Source: a virus. From it: DNA of 21,977 bases. Shown piece by piece: positions 13,497 to 20,430 of the stretch. A program made the position numbers and the translations under genes. Each line of letters opens with the position of its first letter. The stretch's first letter is position 1. The notes beneath the pieces are model-generated. The model was not told where the DNA came from. It was given only the letters and a program-made list of their open reading frames with translations, and made no database searches. The stretch spans positions 14,496 to 36,472 of the IMG/VR virus record IMGVR_UViG_3300030061_004585. One strand, written 5' to 3'.

Positions 13497-13875
13497 CGCC
13501 ACTGCTGCAAGGAATGTTGACATGCCATTAGGATCTGCCACACTCATCAGTGGAATTGCACTCCGCAACAGTGTCGCAATTTCCCATCGGCCCTCGAGCA
13601 TTAACTCCCGCTCGGGGGCACCCCTTCCCTGTGAAGCACTAGGTCAATCCGGATTGCGCAACTCAATCCGGCTTGGCTCTTTTCCCAAGGCTACCGCCTT
13701 TACGTTCGAAAAAGTTGACAAATTCGCAGTTTTTTCCAAACTTATAGGCAGGCTTGCAACTAGCGTGGCCCATGCCGCACCTTGGTTGCACCTAAGGTCT
13801 CAGCGCAGCTTAGGGGCAACCAAGCCATTCGGTTGGCGAGATATCCTCCATCACTCGAAGAGCGGTCATATCAGA
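13497..13875. other. 379-bp stretch without a supported gene, several inverted repeats
   Basis: An open frame crosses it but its composition is not protein-like. It holds a stem GCCCTCGAG/CTCGGGGGC (13590-13619, one G-T pair), the palindrome CAATCCGGATTG (13645-13656) with a second CAATCCGG at 13664-13671, a TTGACA (13715-13720) that may be a -35 element with no good -10, and an 11-bp stem (13786-13819). It precedes the integrase operon, so it may hold its promoter and integrase or accessory-protein binding sites. Confidence 0.4.
13786..13819. repeat. 11-bp inverted repeat before the integrase operon
   Basis: TTGCACCTAAG (13786-13796) pairs with CTTAGGGGCAA (13809-13819) with one mismatch and a 12-nt loop. 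It lies about 57 bp before the first coupled gene of the integrase operon. Confidence 0.5.
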
Positions 13876-14154
13876 ATGGACACATCGAAACCCAAGCCCT
13901 CTGCCCGCCCTGAGCAAACGGTTGAAGCGGCACCGAATGTCGATGTGTGGACGAGCGCCTCCGTGAACTCTCGCTTCCCGTTTCACTTCCCCGAAGTAGG
14001 TGACGAGGTAATCTTTACCAGATCCCCCTCCCACGAGCGGGAAACCGGATACGTTATGTCCCGCGAATACGGTACAAGATGCATCGAGATAGTCGACGTT
14101 AATGCGAAGCCTCTGCGACTGCGACCCGGCCAGTACCGGAGTGCAGCACGATGA
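13876..14154 (+). CDS. Hypothetical protein, first of the integrase operon
   Basis: 92 aa from ATG 13876. The N-terminal 35 residues are Pro/Ala/Lys-rich. The rest (FPFHFPEVGDEVIFTRSPSHERETGYVMSREYGTRCIEIVDVNAKPLRLRPGQYR) looks like a small beta-barrel. The TGA overlaps the next gene's ATG as ATGA. The open frame extends back to 13420, but that part is not protein-like, and the start has only a weak ribosome site. It could be an excisionase-type or regulatory protein by position; no sequence support for that. Confidence 0.55.
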   Translation: MDTSKPKPSARPEQTVEAAPNVDVWTSASVNSRFPFHFPEVGDEVIFTRSPSHERETGYVMSREYGTRCIEIVDVNAKPLRLRPGQYRSAAR

Positions 14155-14351
14155 ACGCACACATCAAACCGACTTCGGGCACTACCATCTTGTCTCCTGC
14201 CCGCGTCGCTCTCTATGTGTCGACGTTGGAACAGAAGCTCGGCCGCCAAATCGGCAAGGCAACGATTTTGCCAGGCGGCGGGATTGAGGTGGAGATAGCA
14301 GGCCATGACAAATCTTCTAACCCAGCTGACCTTGTGGACATGACTGAATGA
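14151..14351 (+). CDS. Hypothetical 66-aa protein coupled to integrase
   Basis: 66 aa (ILSPARVALYVSTLEQKLGRQIGKATILPGGGIEVEIAG) with a predicted helix followed by a beta-hairpin. It is tied by ATGA overlaps to both neighbours. A small gene directly before an integrase is often an excisionase or directionality factor, but I see no clear winged-helix signature, so this is inference from context. It is acidic at the C-terminus. Confidence 0.6.
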   Translation: MNAHIKPTSGTTILSPARVALYVSTLEQKLGRQIGKATILPGGGIEVEIAGHDKSSNPADLVDMTE

Positions 14352-15382
14352 AGGGACGCGACCTTCCCTCCTACATCCATCGGCGCAAACGGGACGGTAA
14401 GCTGTTCTTCCGGAAGCGCTACGGCGCGAAGATCGTGGAGATCCCGCTCCAGACCCAGTTTCCCGCGGGCGACCCTGTCCCCTTTGCCCTGCACCAGGAA
14501 CGTGAGCGCATGCTGAACGCCCCCATGCCGGTGGCTGAGGGTAAGACAGTCACTCACGTGATCGAGCGCTACGAGCGGTCTGACGATTTTGCGAACCTCG
14601 CGCTGCGAACGAAGGCTGACTACCGGCAGCACCTAGACTTTCTTCAGGACAAGATCGGACACTTGCAGCCCAAGGCGATCGAACGTCACCACGTCATCAA
14701 GTGGCGGGATACATGGGCAAAGAAAAGCCCGCACAAAGCCAACTATCGCCTGCGCATTCTGAAGATTGTCATGGAGCGCGCGATCGACTTCGGCCTGCTG
14801 CCCACGGGCGGCAACCGGGCTAAGGGCGTGCCCGAGGTGAAGTACGAAAAGAAAGAGCGGATGCCGTGGCCGGCCGAGATGATCGACGCCGCGCGGGAAA
14901 ACGCAGAGCCCCGTACCCGGCTGCTGTTCGAACTTCTGCTCGGCACCGGCCAACGCATCGGCGATGTGCTCAAGATGAAGTGGTCAGACTTCGACGGAGA
15001 GGCGATCAGTGTCCGCCAGGGCAAGACTAAGGCCAATTTATGGATCCCAGCGCCACAGATGCTCCTGCAGGCCCTAGGGAGCGCCCAGCGCAGCTCGGTA
15101 TTCATTCTGACGAACCAGGCGCAGACAGGCCCCTGGTCCTATCGAGGCGCGGCCGATGGTATGATGAAGCTACGCCGTCAAATCGGTGCTGAAGCTTACG
15201 ATATCCACTCTCTGCGCTATACGGCGACAGCTGAGCTGGCACGCGTTGGCTTAGACGATGATCTGATTATGGCCATCACGGGCCACAAGACGCACCGTAT
15301 GGTGCAGCTGTACGCCGGGGCAGAGAGGCAAAAGCTACGCGCAAAGGCAGCCAACGTGGCGAGGCAACGCGGTTCCTTCTGA
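14348..15382 (+). CDS. int: Tyrosine-recombinase phage integrase
   Basis: 344 aa, complete. The N-terminal part (about 10-60) is an arm-binding-type region rich in basic residues and 65-150 is the SAM-like core-binding domain. The catalytic domain carries Arg203 (TGQRIGDVLKM), a beta-hairpin Lys at about 226-228 (RQGKTKANLWI), His287 and Arg290 (HSLRYTA), His313 (GHKTHRM) and the nucleophile Tyr322 (VQLYAG). It catalyses site-specific integration and excision. It is the last gene of an ATGA-coupled set. A decayed copy of its C-terminal half lies at 16991-17298. No tRNA or att repeat is found near its 3' end. Confidence 0.96.
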   Translation: MKGRDLPSYIHRRKRDGKLFFRKRYGAKIVEIPLQTQFPAGDPVPFALHQERERMLNAPMPVAEGKTVTHVIERYERSDDFANLALRTKADYRQHLDFLQDKIGHLQPKAIERHHVIKWRDTWAKKSPHKANYRLRILKIVMERAIDFGLLPTGGNRAKGVPEVKYEKKERMPWPAEMIDAARENAEPRTRLLFELLLGTGQRIGDVLKMKWSDFDGEAISVRQGKTKANLWIPAPQMLLQALGSAQRSSVFILTNQAQTGPWSYRGAADGMMKLRRQIGAEAYDIHSLRYTATAELARVGLDDDLIMAITGHKTHRMVQLYAGAERQKLRAKAANVARQRGSF

Positions 15383-15591
15383 ACGCTGCTCCAAATCCAA
15401 GCCGCGCAGCCCGTCAAACACAAGAAGCTCCTCTCATGCGCATTCGCTTGAGTTGCATTCATTCTACCCAGAGAAGAATCGTTGACGATCTGGCTTGAGC
15501 GGCGGACGCTGCACGAGCGGACCAGCCATAAACTGAATTCAGCGCCTCGGCAGGTTCGGCTTTTCGGCTGAGGTGAAAAACGGATAGTAAT

Positions 15592-15870
15592 ATGAAATTT
15601 CGCACCTTAGCTTTAGCCGTGATGCTCGCAGGCCTAAGCAGCACTTCAATAGCGGAAACAAATTTAGCCAAGACGACACCCGTTCAGTCTACCGTGGACA
15701 GCACCACGCCGGTAGAACTTTGGTCCCAAATTCTGAACGCTCGCGACGGCGCAGTCGTATATTCGGCAGCCTGCTGCAAAGTATGCCGTAAAGGGAAAGC
15801 CTGTGGAGACAGCTGCATAAGCCGGTCCTACACTTGCCGCAAGGGCGTCGGATGCGCCTGTGACGGCTGA
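15592..15870 (+). CDS. Small secreted cysteine-rich protein
   Basis: 92 aa. A signal peptide (KFRTLALAVMLAGLSSTSIA, cleavage likely after Ala21) precedes a 38-residue spacer and a compact C-terminal Cys cluster with eight cysteines (positions 61, 62, 65, 71, 75, 82, 88, 90) in the pattern CC-x2-C-x5-C-x3-C-x6-C-x5-C-x-C. The core KGKACGDSCISRSYTC is a motif I associate with small exported proteins of unknown function in many proteobacteria. Metal binding or disulfides are possible. The start has a weak ribosome site; a GAGG-containing stem lies about 20-45 nt upstream. It could be a lysogenic-conversion gene of the prophage or older cargo. Confidence 0.72.
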   Translation: MKFRTLALAVMLAGLSSTSIAETNLAKTTPVQSTVDSTTPVELWSQILNARDGAVVYSAACCKVCRKGKACGDSCISRSYTCRKGVGCACDG

Positions 15871-15921
15871 GTGATATCAATTTTTCAATCGGGAATGCCG
15901 GGCTGACCAAAGAAAAAAACG

Positions 15922-15958
15922 CACTTAAATGAGCACTACTAGGTGGCTCGCTTAAGTG
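15922..15958. promoter_or_regulatory. Interrupted inverted repeat upstream of the DUF3883 gene
   Basis: CACTTAA-at-GAGC (15922-15934) pairs with GCTC-gc-TTAAGTG (15946-15958) over an 11-nt loop. It ends about 50 nt before ATG 16010 and has no T-tract, so an operator or leader structure is more likely than a terminator. CACTTAAG recurs once after the integrase fossil (near 17327). Confidence 0.4.
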
Positions 15959-16009
15959 GTTAGAGGGTGTCTTTGGCCTGCGCTCAAAAAACTTAAAGGT
16001 AGATGCACC

Positions 16010-16924
16010 ATGCCGCTTATATTGACCCAAAACGAAGTTAATGTGAGCGACGCTCACAACTGGCAAGACGACGAAGGTGTACAATACCACTACCCCACGA
16101 AATACCGAAACAAGGTCTTAGAAGGCGAGCGGTTTGTTTACTACCGCGGGGTAAATCGATTGAACGGCAAGCGAGGCGATGCCCACTACTTCGGCACCGG
16201 CCGGATAGGATCGATTACACAGGATCCCGACCCTGAAAGACAAACGGGCGTCAAGAAAGCTTGGTTTTGTCAAATCGAGAATTATGAGCGTTTTCCAACT
16301 GACGTTCCTGCCAAAGTCGATGGAATACTGAGGGAACAGGGCCCGAGCAATCAATTCCGCGATGGCGTTCGCGTAGTTGACGACGAAACATTTGAGAGCA
16401 TCTTAGAGGCGTCCGGCTTAGCACAGGGCTATGCAGCACCAGGTAACGCCTTCCCTCAGCCCGAAAACGTTTTCGCCAAACCTGCCGGCAACTTGCTGGT
16501 ACCGTCTAAAGACAATGCTGGCGGCGGGAACTCGTCACCCCGCCACTCACGTCATGCGAAAGTTATAGGAGATTGGGCCGAAGAACTCGCTCTTCATATT
16601 ATACAAAATATTGAAGGCTCAACCAATCACATTCACCGCGCTGCTATTGGAGAGACGCCTGGATGGGATCTGGACTATCTAGATGCCGATGGGCAACTTC
16701 AGCGAGTGGAGGTAAAAGGAACACAAGCAGCGGCGTTCCGAAACATAGAGATCACAGCAAACGAATTGGCTGCTGCAAAACGTTATGAAAGTGATTTTTC
16801 GTTGTTTCTCGTAGCCAAGTGCATGTCAAACTCACCCAGCTATCAGATAATTAGTGACCCTGCCCATTTACTAGAACACCACGGGTGGAACATTCAGCCA
16901 ACTGTTTTCAGAATTAGCTTTTGA
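16010..16924 (+). CDS. DUF3883 PD-(D/E)XK nuclease with EVE/PUA-like N-terminal domain (Type IV restriction candidate)
   Basis: 304 aa from ATG 16010 (AAAGG upstream); the frame is open further 5' but without a ribosome site. Residues 1-105 (AHNWQDDEGVQYHYPTKYRN, GERFVYYRGVN, HYFGTGRIGSIT, WFCQIENYERFP) resemble an EVE/PUA-like DNA-base-reading module found at the N-terminus of restriction enzymes. A Gly/Ser linker (150-180) joins it to a DUF3883 domain: GDWAEELA at 187-194, GWDLDY at 218-223 (Asp220) and VEVKG at 233-237 (Glu234, Lys236) form the PD-(D/E)XK core. Predicted role: cleavage of DNA carrying modified bases. It lies between the prophage integrase and an integrase remnant. Nuclease activity and base specificity are inferred. 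Confidence 0.78.
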   Translation: MPLILTQNEVNVSDAHNWQDDEGVQYHYPTKYRNKVLEGERFVYYRGVNRLNGKRGDAHYFGTGRIGSITQDPDPERQTGVKKAWFCQIENYERFPTDVPAKVDGILREQGPSNQFRDGVRVVDDETFESILEASGLAQGYAAPGNAFPQPENVFAKPAGNLLVPSKDNAGGGNSSPRHSRHAKVIGDWAEELALHIIQNIEGSTNHIHRAAIGETPGWDLDYLDADGQLQRVEVKGTQAAAFRNIEITANELAAAKRYESDFSLFLVAKCMSNSPSYQIISDPAHLLEHHGWNIQPTVFRISF

Positions 16925-16990
16925 AATAGGCGGGATCATGGCGCTAAATGAAGCACAGTTCGCCATGACTTTTATCCTGAACATTGATAG

Positions 16991-17298
16991 CGGAACTCGT
17001 TGTCCACTCTTATGAATCGGGCGCAGACACGCCCCTGGTTCTATCGAGGGGCTGCCGATGGCAAGATGAAGCTGCGCCGCCAAATCGGTGCTGAGGCATA
17101 TGACATTCATTCGCTTCGCTATACAACGACGGCCGAGCTGGCTTAGAAGACTACTTGATTATGGCTATTACCAGCCGAAAGACCCACCGTATGGTCCAGC
17201 ATTGCGCCGCCGCGGCGGGGGCAGATGCTTCGGGCGCGAGCTGCTACAGTCGCGCGCGAGAGAAAGCTTTAAGCGCCAAAACAACTGTCATTATTTAG
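16991..17298 (+). pseudogene. Decayed 3' fragment of a second integrase of the same family
   Basis: From 16991 the sequence can be aligned, with gaps, to the 3' part of the intact integrase (about 15095-15370). Close stretches include PWFYRGAADGKMKLRRQIGAEAYDIHSLRYT against PWSYRGAADGMMKLRRQIGAEAYDIHSLRYT. A deletion of about 10 bp after ELA shifts frame (TAG at 17144-17146); the downstream frame resumes as DYLIMAITSRKTHRMVQHC and ends at TAG 17298. The catalytic His of GHKTH became Arg and the Tyr nucleophile region reads HC, so it cannot be active. The 5' half is absent. Confidence 0.9.
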
Positions 17299-17303
17299 AT
17301 ACA

Positions 17304-17323
17304 CCTACCGGCACTGCGGTAGG
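17304..17323. repeat. 7-bp perfect hairpin after the integrase fossil
   Basis: CCTACCG (17304-17310) pairs with CGGTAGG (17317-17323) around a 6-nt loop, directly after the fossil's stop. No T-run follows, so a terminator is uncertain; it might be part of an old attachment or recombinase site. Confidence 0.4.
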
Positions 17324-17491
17324 CAGCACTTAAGACGCTACCCACCGCATTTGACGTTAGATAAAACTACCAAAAAGTAAAACGCGAGAATAATACATAA
17401 CCGCTTCTGTCACGCAAACTCACGCTATAGGTGAGAGAGTGCTTTACCAGGATCCAATGGGAGCGTAAAATCCACGCTGGAGGCGCAGAGA

Positions 17492-18352
17492 TTGACCAAG
17501 CCCATCAGGATCACGGTTAGCGGAACGGATCACCGTGGGGGCGACGCCCCCACTGTTGAAGACTTGCTCGCCCAGATCCAAGACTTTGTTTTCGTTCTAC
17601 GCGAAGTAGAAGATGCCGTGTCTGGAGGAGGTCCAGATGAAATTGTTTGGCGCGTTACCAACGCTACAAGAAATTCGCCGCTCACCTTTGAAGTGACGCC
17701 AACCCCGAAGCGCCACGCGATGAATATCGACATGCGAGCGACAAAGGTTATTCAGACGACTGCGCGAGGCTTAGCGCAGCTTGCGCGGACAGGTGAGCGC
17801 CCAGCGTACTTCACGGATCAAGTGGTGGACCGCGCCACCAAAGTCTATGCCAGAGTGACCAATGGATTGGCTGCTACTACGGTGGATTTTAGCGACTACG
17901 AAGGTGCGCCGAATCTGAACGCGACACCTGATAGCGCGAGGGATGTTGCTAGAAAGTTGAATGCGGTAAAACGACCAGCACCGACCGCTCACAGGGAATT
18001 GGGATCTCTAGAGGGGTTCATATCCAAAGTCGAGCTGGATGGCTTCGGGAGGCCTTTGGTCTGGTTGAAATCCCGTTTAGACGGTCAACTTGTAAAGTGT
18101 GTAGCACAGGATAAAGGGCTAGACCGGATTGGACATTTCGAAGTGTCCGAAATCTTGAGGGGCATGCGTGTGCGCGTTCACGGCCTAATCACCTATAAAG
18201 ACGTTGAGGTGATCGCGTCTATAGACGTCGAAGGCGTCCATGTGTTTGAAGCTGATAATAATTTGCCAGATCACCACAAGATCGTGTCATCAAATTTTAC
18301 GCGAGGTGTCGAAGCTAGCGAATACTTAGAGAGGCTGCATAGCGATGGCTAG
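17492..18352 (+). CDS. Unknown 286-aa partner of a PIN-domain protein (putative antitoxin or defence component)
   Basis: The TTG at 17492 is chosen because GGAGG lies 8 nt upstream (17479-17483) and no ATG fits. I do not recognise the family. The N-terminus (IRITVSGTDHRGGDAPTVEDLLAQIQDFVFVLREVEDAV) begins with a beta-strand and helix, the middle (VVDRATKVYARVTNGLAATT) is mixed, and residues about 170-260 (GSLEGFISKVELDGFGRPLVWL... MRVRVHGLITYKDVEVIASIDVEGVHVFE) look like a small beta-barrel. It shares 8 nt with the downstream PIN gene, so they form one unit. The 193-bp upstream interval holds a CTCAC/GTGAG inverted repeat (17419-17435) that may be an operator. It is far longer than usual VapB-type antitoxins. 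Confidence 0.7.
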   Translation: MTKPIRITVSGTDHRGGDAPTVEDLLAQIQDFVFVLREVEDAVSGGGPDEIVWRVTNATRNSPLTFEVTPTPKRHAMNIDMRATKVIQTTARGLAQLARTGERPAYFTDQVVDRATKVYARVTNGLAATTVDFSDYEGAPNLNATPDSARDVARKLNAVKRPAPTAHRELGSLEGFISKVELDGFGRPLVWLKSRLDGQLVKCVAQDKGLDRIGHFEVSEILRGMRVRVHGLITYKDVEVIASIDVEGVHVFEADNNLPDHHKIVSSNFTRGVEASEYLERLHSDG

Positions 18353-18869
18353 ATTGCCTTGGGTTTACTGGGATGCATGCACTTGGATCGCGTACATAAA
18401 TCAGGAAAAAGAAATCGCGCTGAAAGACAGCGTTTTTGAAAATCGCTTCGCGATGTGCCTTGAAATCCTAGACCGTGCAAACGGCAAAAAGCTTGAGATC
18501 GTAACCTCTGCCTTCACTTTGGCGGAGGTGTGCAAAAATCCGGAAGTGCGAGAGAGCCCCCTGGATAATCTACCCGGTTTCTTTGAACGTTCGTATATAG
18601 TGACTGTACCAGTCGACATGTCTATTGGCCGTAGAGCTCAACACATGCAGGCGAGCGGTTTAGTAAGCCTGAAACCCGCCGACTCGATTCATTTAGCGTC
18701 GGCGATCAGAGCGAAGGTATCCGAATTTCATACATTTGATCGCGGAATTTTAAAGCTTGATGGCCTCATACATGGTGCTGATGGAAAGCCTATTAAAATC
18801 TGCAAGCCGTCTGAAGGCCCACCCTTGGGCCCGCTATTTGACGGAACTAACGATCACGACGCGCAATAA
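18345..18869 (+). CDS. PIN-domain ribonuclease (VapC-like)
   Basis: 174 aa. The four acidic positions of PIN nucleases are visible: Asp10 (VYWDACTWIAY), Glu61 (FTLAEVCK), Asp113 (LKPADSIHLASA) and Asp132 (FHTFDRGIL). Such enzymes cleave RNA, often tRNA or rRNA, and act as toxins in VapBC systems. The gene overlaps its partner by 8 nt. The C-terminal 40 residues (DGKPIKICKPSEGPPLGPLF) extend beyond the domain. The combination suggests a toxin-antitoxin or abortive-infection module; the target is unknown. A likely terminator follows. Confidence 0.85.
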   Translation: MARLPWVYWDACTWIAYINQEKEIALKDSVFENRFAMCLEILDRANGKKLEIVTSAFTLAEVCKNPEVRESPLDNLPGFFERSYIVTVPVDMSIGRRAQHMQASGLVSLKPADSIHLASAIRAKVSEFHTFDRGILKLDGLIHGADGKPIKICKPSEGPPLGPLFDGTNDHDAQ

Positions 18870-18890
18870 GTATCGACCTACACGCATCAG

Positions 18891-18960
18891 AAAAGCCACC
18901 CGCAACCTGCACTGGAAAGGGTGAAATGCTGCCATCTCGCAACCGTGGGTAGGCTTTTTT
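18891..18960 (+). terminator. Possible rho-independent terminator after the PIN gene
   Basis: AAAGCC-ACCC near 18892-18901 can pair with GGGTA-GGCTTT at 18948-18956 (one bulge), followed by a T-rich run to 18961. The loop is long, about 45 nt, so the call is tentative. Confidence 0.4.
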
Positions 18961-19512
18961 TACACTTGCGCGACGCGCCTTGCCATCTTCGTTTATTGGT
19001 TAGGTTCCGGATGCACCGCCATCACTATTTTCAGTCATTGTCTCTTTACGTTGGGGGGATGCCAATAGAGCCAATGCGTGCATGCAAAAGAACGAACTAC
19101 TATTCTCTGATCCGGGTGCGGCACTTAACGTACGATTTCCACTAGTTCCCCACTGCGACATCTTCTAGCGGTGCGCCCCTTTTCCGTTGCTATAGAGGTG
19201 TAGCAGGGTGCCTACCCCAGCCATTTTGACAATCTTAACGACCATCCATACTCCCGCTGAAAATCCAAAAGGAAACAGGAAGCCACACCGAAGATGAATT
19301 TCTGGTATGCTAGACATAGTCATTTTTTAGATTGGGCTGACCGCAGAGCAAGAAGTCAGAGTTACTTCGACGAGACCGTCGGGTATTCTAACGAACTATC
19401 TTTTATAAGTTCGACGACTACCCACCATCTATCTATGTAAATATTAATAAATGGTATCGCGTCCAGTCCAAAGAAACACAGATTTTTTGCAAACAAACCA
19501 CGCTTGAACTTT
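18961..19512. other. 552-bp AT-rich stretch without a supported gene
   Basis: Between the convergent PIN and DUF4435 genes. A plus frame 18921-19145 has no ribosome site and an unconvincing composition. A 48-codon frame (MNFWYARHSHFLDWADRRAR..., 19294-19440) has an AGGAAG about 10 nt upstream and might be translated. Near 19493-19520 a 5-bp stem CACGC/GCGTG read leftward precedes TTTGTTT and may end the DUF4435 transcript. No tRNA is seen. Confidence 0.35.
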
Positions 19513-20430
19513 CTAGGCGTGATCACCGTCAAGCATATCGCTTAAAAATTCATCCAATCCAGCGGGCATCAAACTGACGCCAGCCCACTCAGAAAAATTT
19601 ATTGCTGAGTACTTAAATGACGCTTCCGGCTTATTAATAGGAAACAACTCCCTATCGACGGCCTTTCGTTCTGATTGAAGCGCTTGAAGGAAATGCTGCA
19701 TAAATGCCCTGTGAAACTTTCCGCGAGCTCGCTCAAGAAACGGTAATCTTTCAAATTCTTCACACAAAGCGTCCAAATCATCTTCAGGTATATCGACAGG
19801 CTTATCTATTGGCAGCTCGCTCGCATCCAAAGCTCGATATTCATATCTCCCTGTTATCTCTACCAATTCATTCAACTTCTTAGGAAGAGACACTCCCGTA
19901 TCAATTCGGGCGCGCCTGATACAGAACACGCGCTTTTGAATTTCTTCCGATGCTATTCTGTACTGCTCGAATAGTTCGCAAAATTTATCACGAGCTGCCC
20001 TTTTTTCCGAAATCAGCCCTGCGCACGAAAAGCTTGTATTCAGAATATGATCCAGAACGTTGTGACATATGAAATAATTCTCGATGGCGTATCTATCTGT
20101 CATAAATACGTCTTTTGATGGCGTAAAACCTGCCCAATCATCGTAATCCCGATCTACAATGTAGATCGTCGGTTTATCTTTAATGCGCCTGTTTCTAGAC
20201 ACAATTTGCTTCAACTTAAATACCTTCTCCTTTCCTCCACATGGAAGAAGCTCGATGTGATCGCTAAATCCATTTCTAATGAACCAAACCTTCCAAACCC
20301 CGACGTCTTCACGTCCTTCGATTGCTGCAACAGGGACGTCAGGCTGTTCCGAGCGAATGTCCAACAATCTAGCAAAGGCAACCGGTGCCGCGTCCCTTTT
20401 GCTTCGAGCAAAGCTGACTAAATCACTCAT
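19513..20430 (-). CDS. DUF4435 / TOPRIM-like effector of a PARIS-like system (AriB-like)
   Basis: 305 aa. The TOPRIM-like core shows Glu38 in VAAIEGREDVGVW, the acidic pair Asp93/Asp95 in IYIVDRDYDDW and IENYF at 116-120, the DUF4435 pattern seen in PARIS AriB. In PARIS (AriA/AriB), AriB is a nuclease reported to cut tRNA once released by AriA in response to a phage anti-restriction protein such as Ocr. Here the ATG at 20430 overlaps the ATPase stop by 1 nt (TAATG), giving the AriA-AriB order. Length fits. The helical C-terminal half (FHRAFMQHFLQALQSERKAVD) has no recognised motif. The same architecture could also belong to another AAA/DUF4435 pair not yet tested. Confidence 0.8.
   Translation of the reverse strand: MSDLVSFARSKRDAAPVAFARLLDIRSEQPDVPVAAIEGREDVGVWKVWFIRNGFSDHIELLPCGGKEKVFKLKQIVSRNRRIKDKPTIYIVDRDYDDWAGFTPSKDVFMTDRYAIENYFICHNVLDHILNTSFSCAGLISEKRAARDKFCELFEQYRIASEEIQKRVFCIRRARIDTGVSLPKKLNELVEITGRYEYRALDASELPIDKPVDIPEDDLDALCEEFERLPFLERARGKFHRAFMQHFLQALQSERKAVDRELFPINKPEASFKYSAINFSEWAGVSLMPAGLDEFLSDMLDGDHA

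Noticed and set aside
13420-13875. 5' extension of the 13876 gene
   Set aside because: The extension is Ser/Arg-rich without pattern, has no ribosome site and overlaps the 13218-13496 gene; only the part from 13876 looks like protein.
15383-15591. tRNA or attachment-site repeat next to int
   Set aside because: I searched by eye for a tRNA cloverleaf and for a direct repeat with the sequence after the integrase fossil and found none; att sites may lie partly outside the window.
18921-19145. Plus-strand 74-aa open frame after the PIN gene
   Set aside because: Its start lies within the tentative terminator stem-loop, lacks a ribosome site and has odd composition (many His, Arg, Cys).
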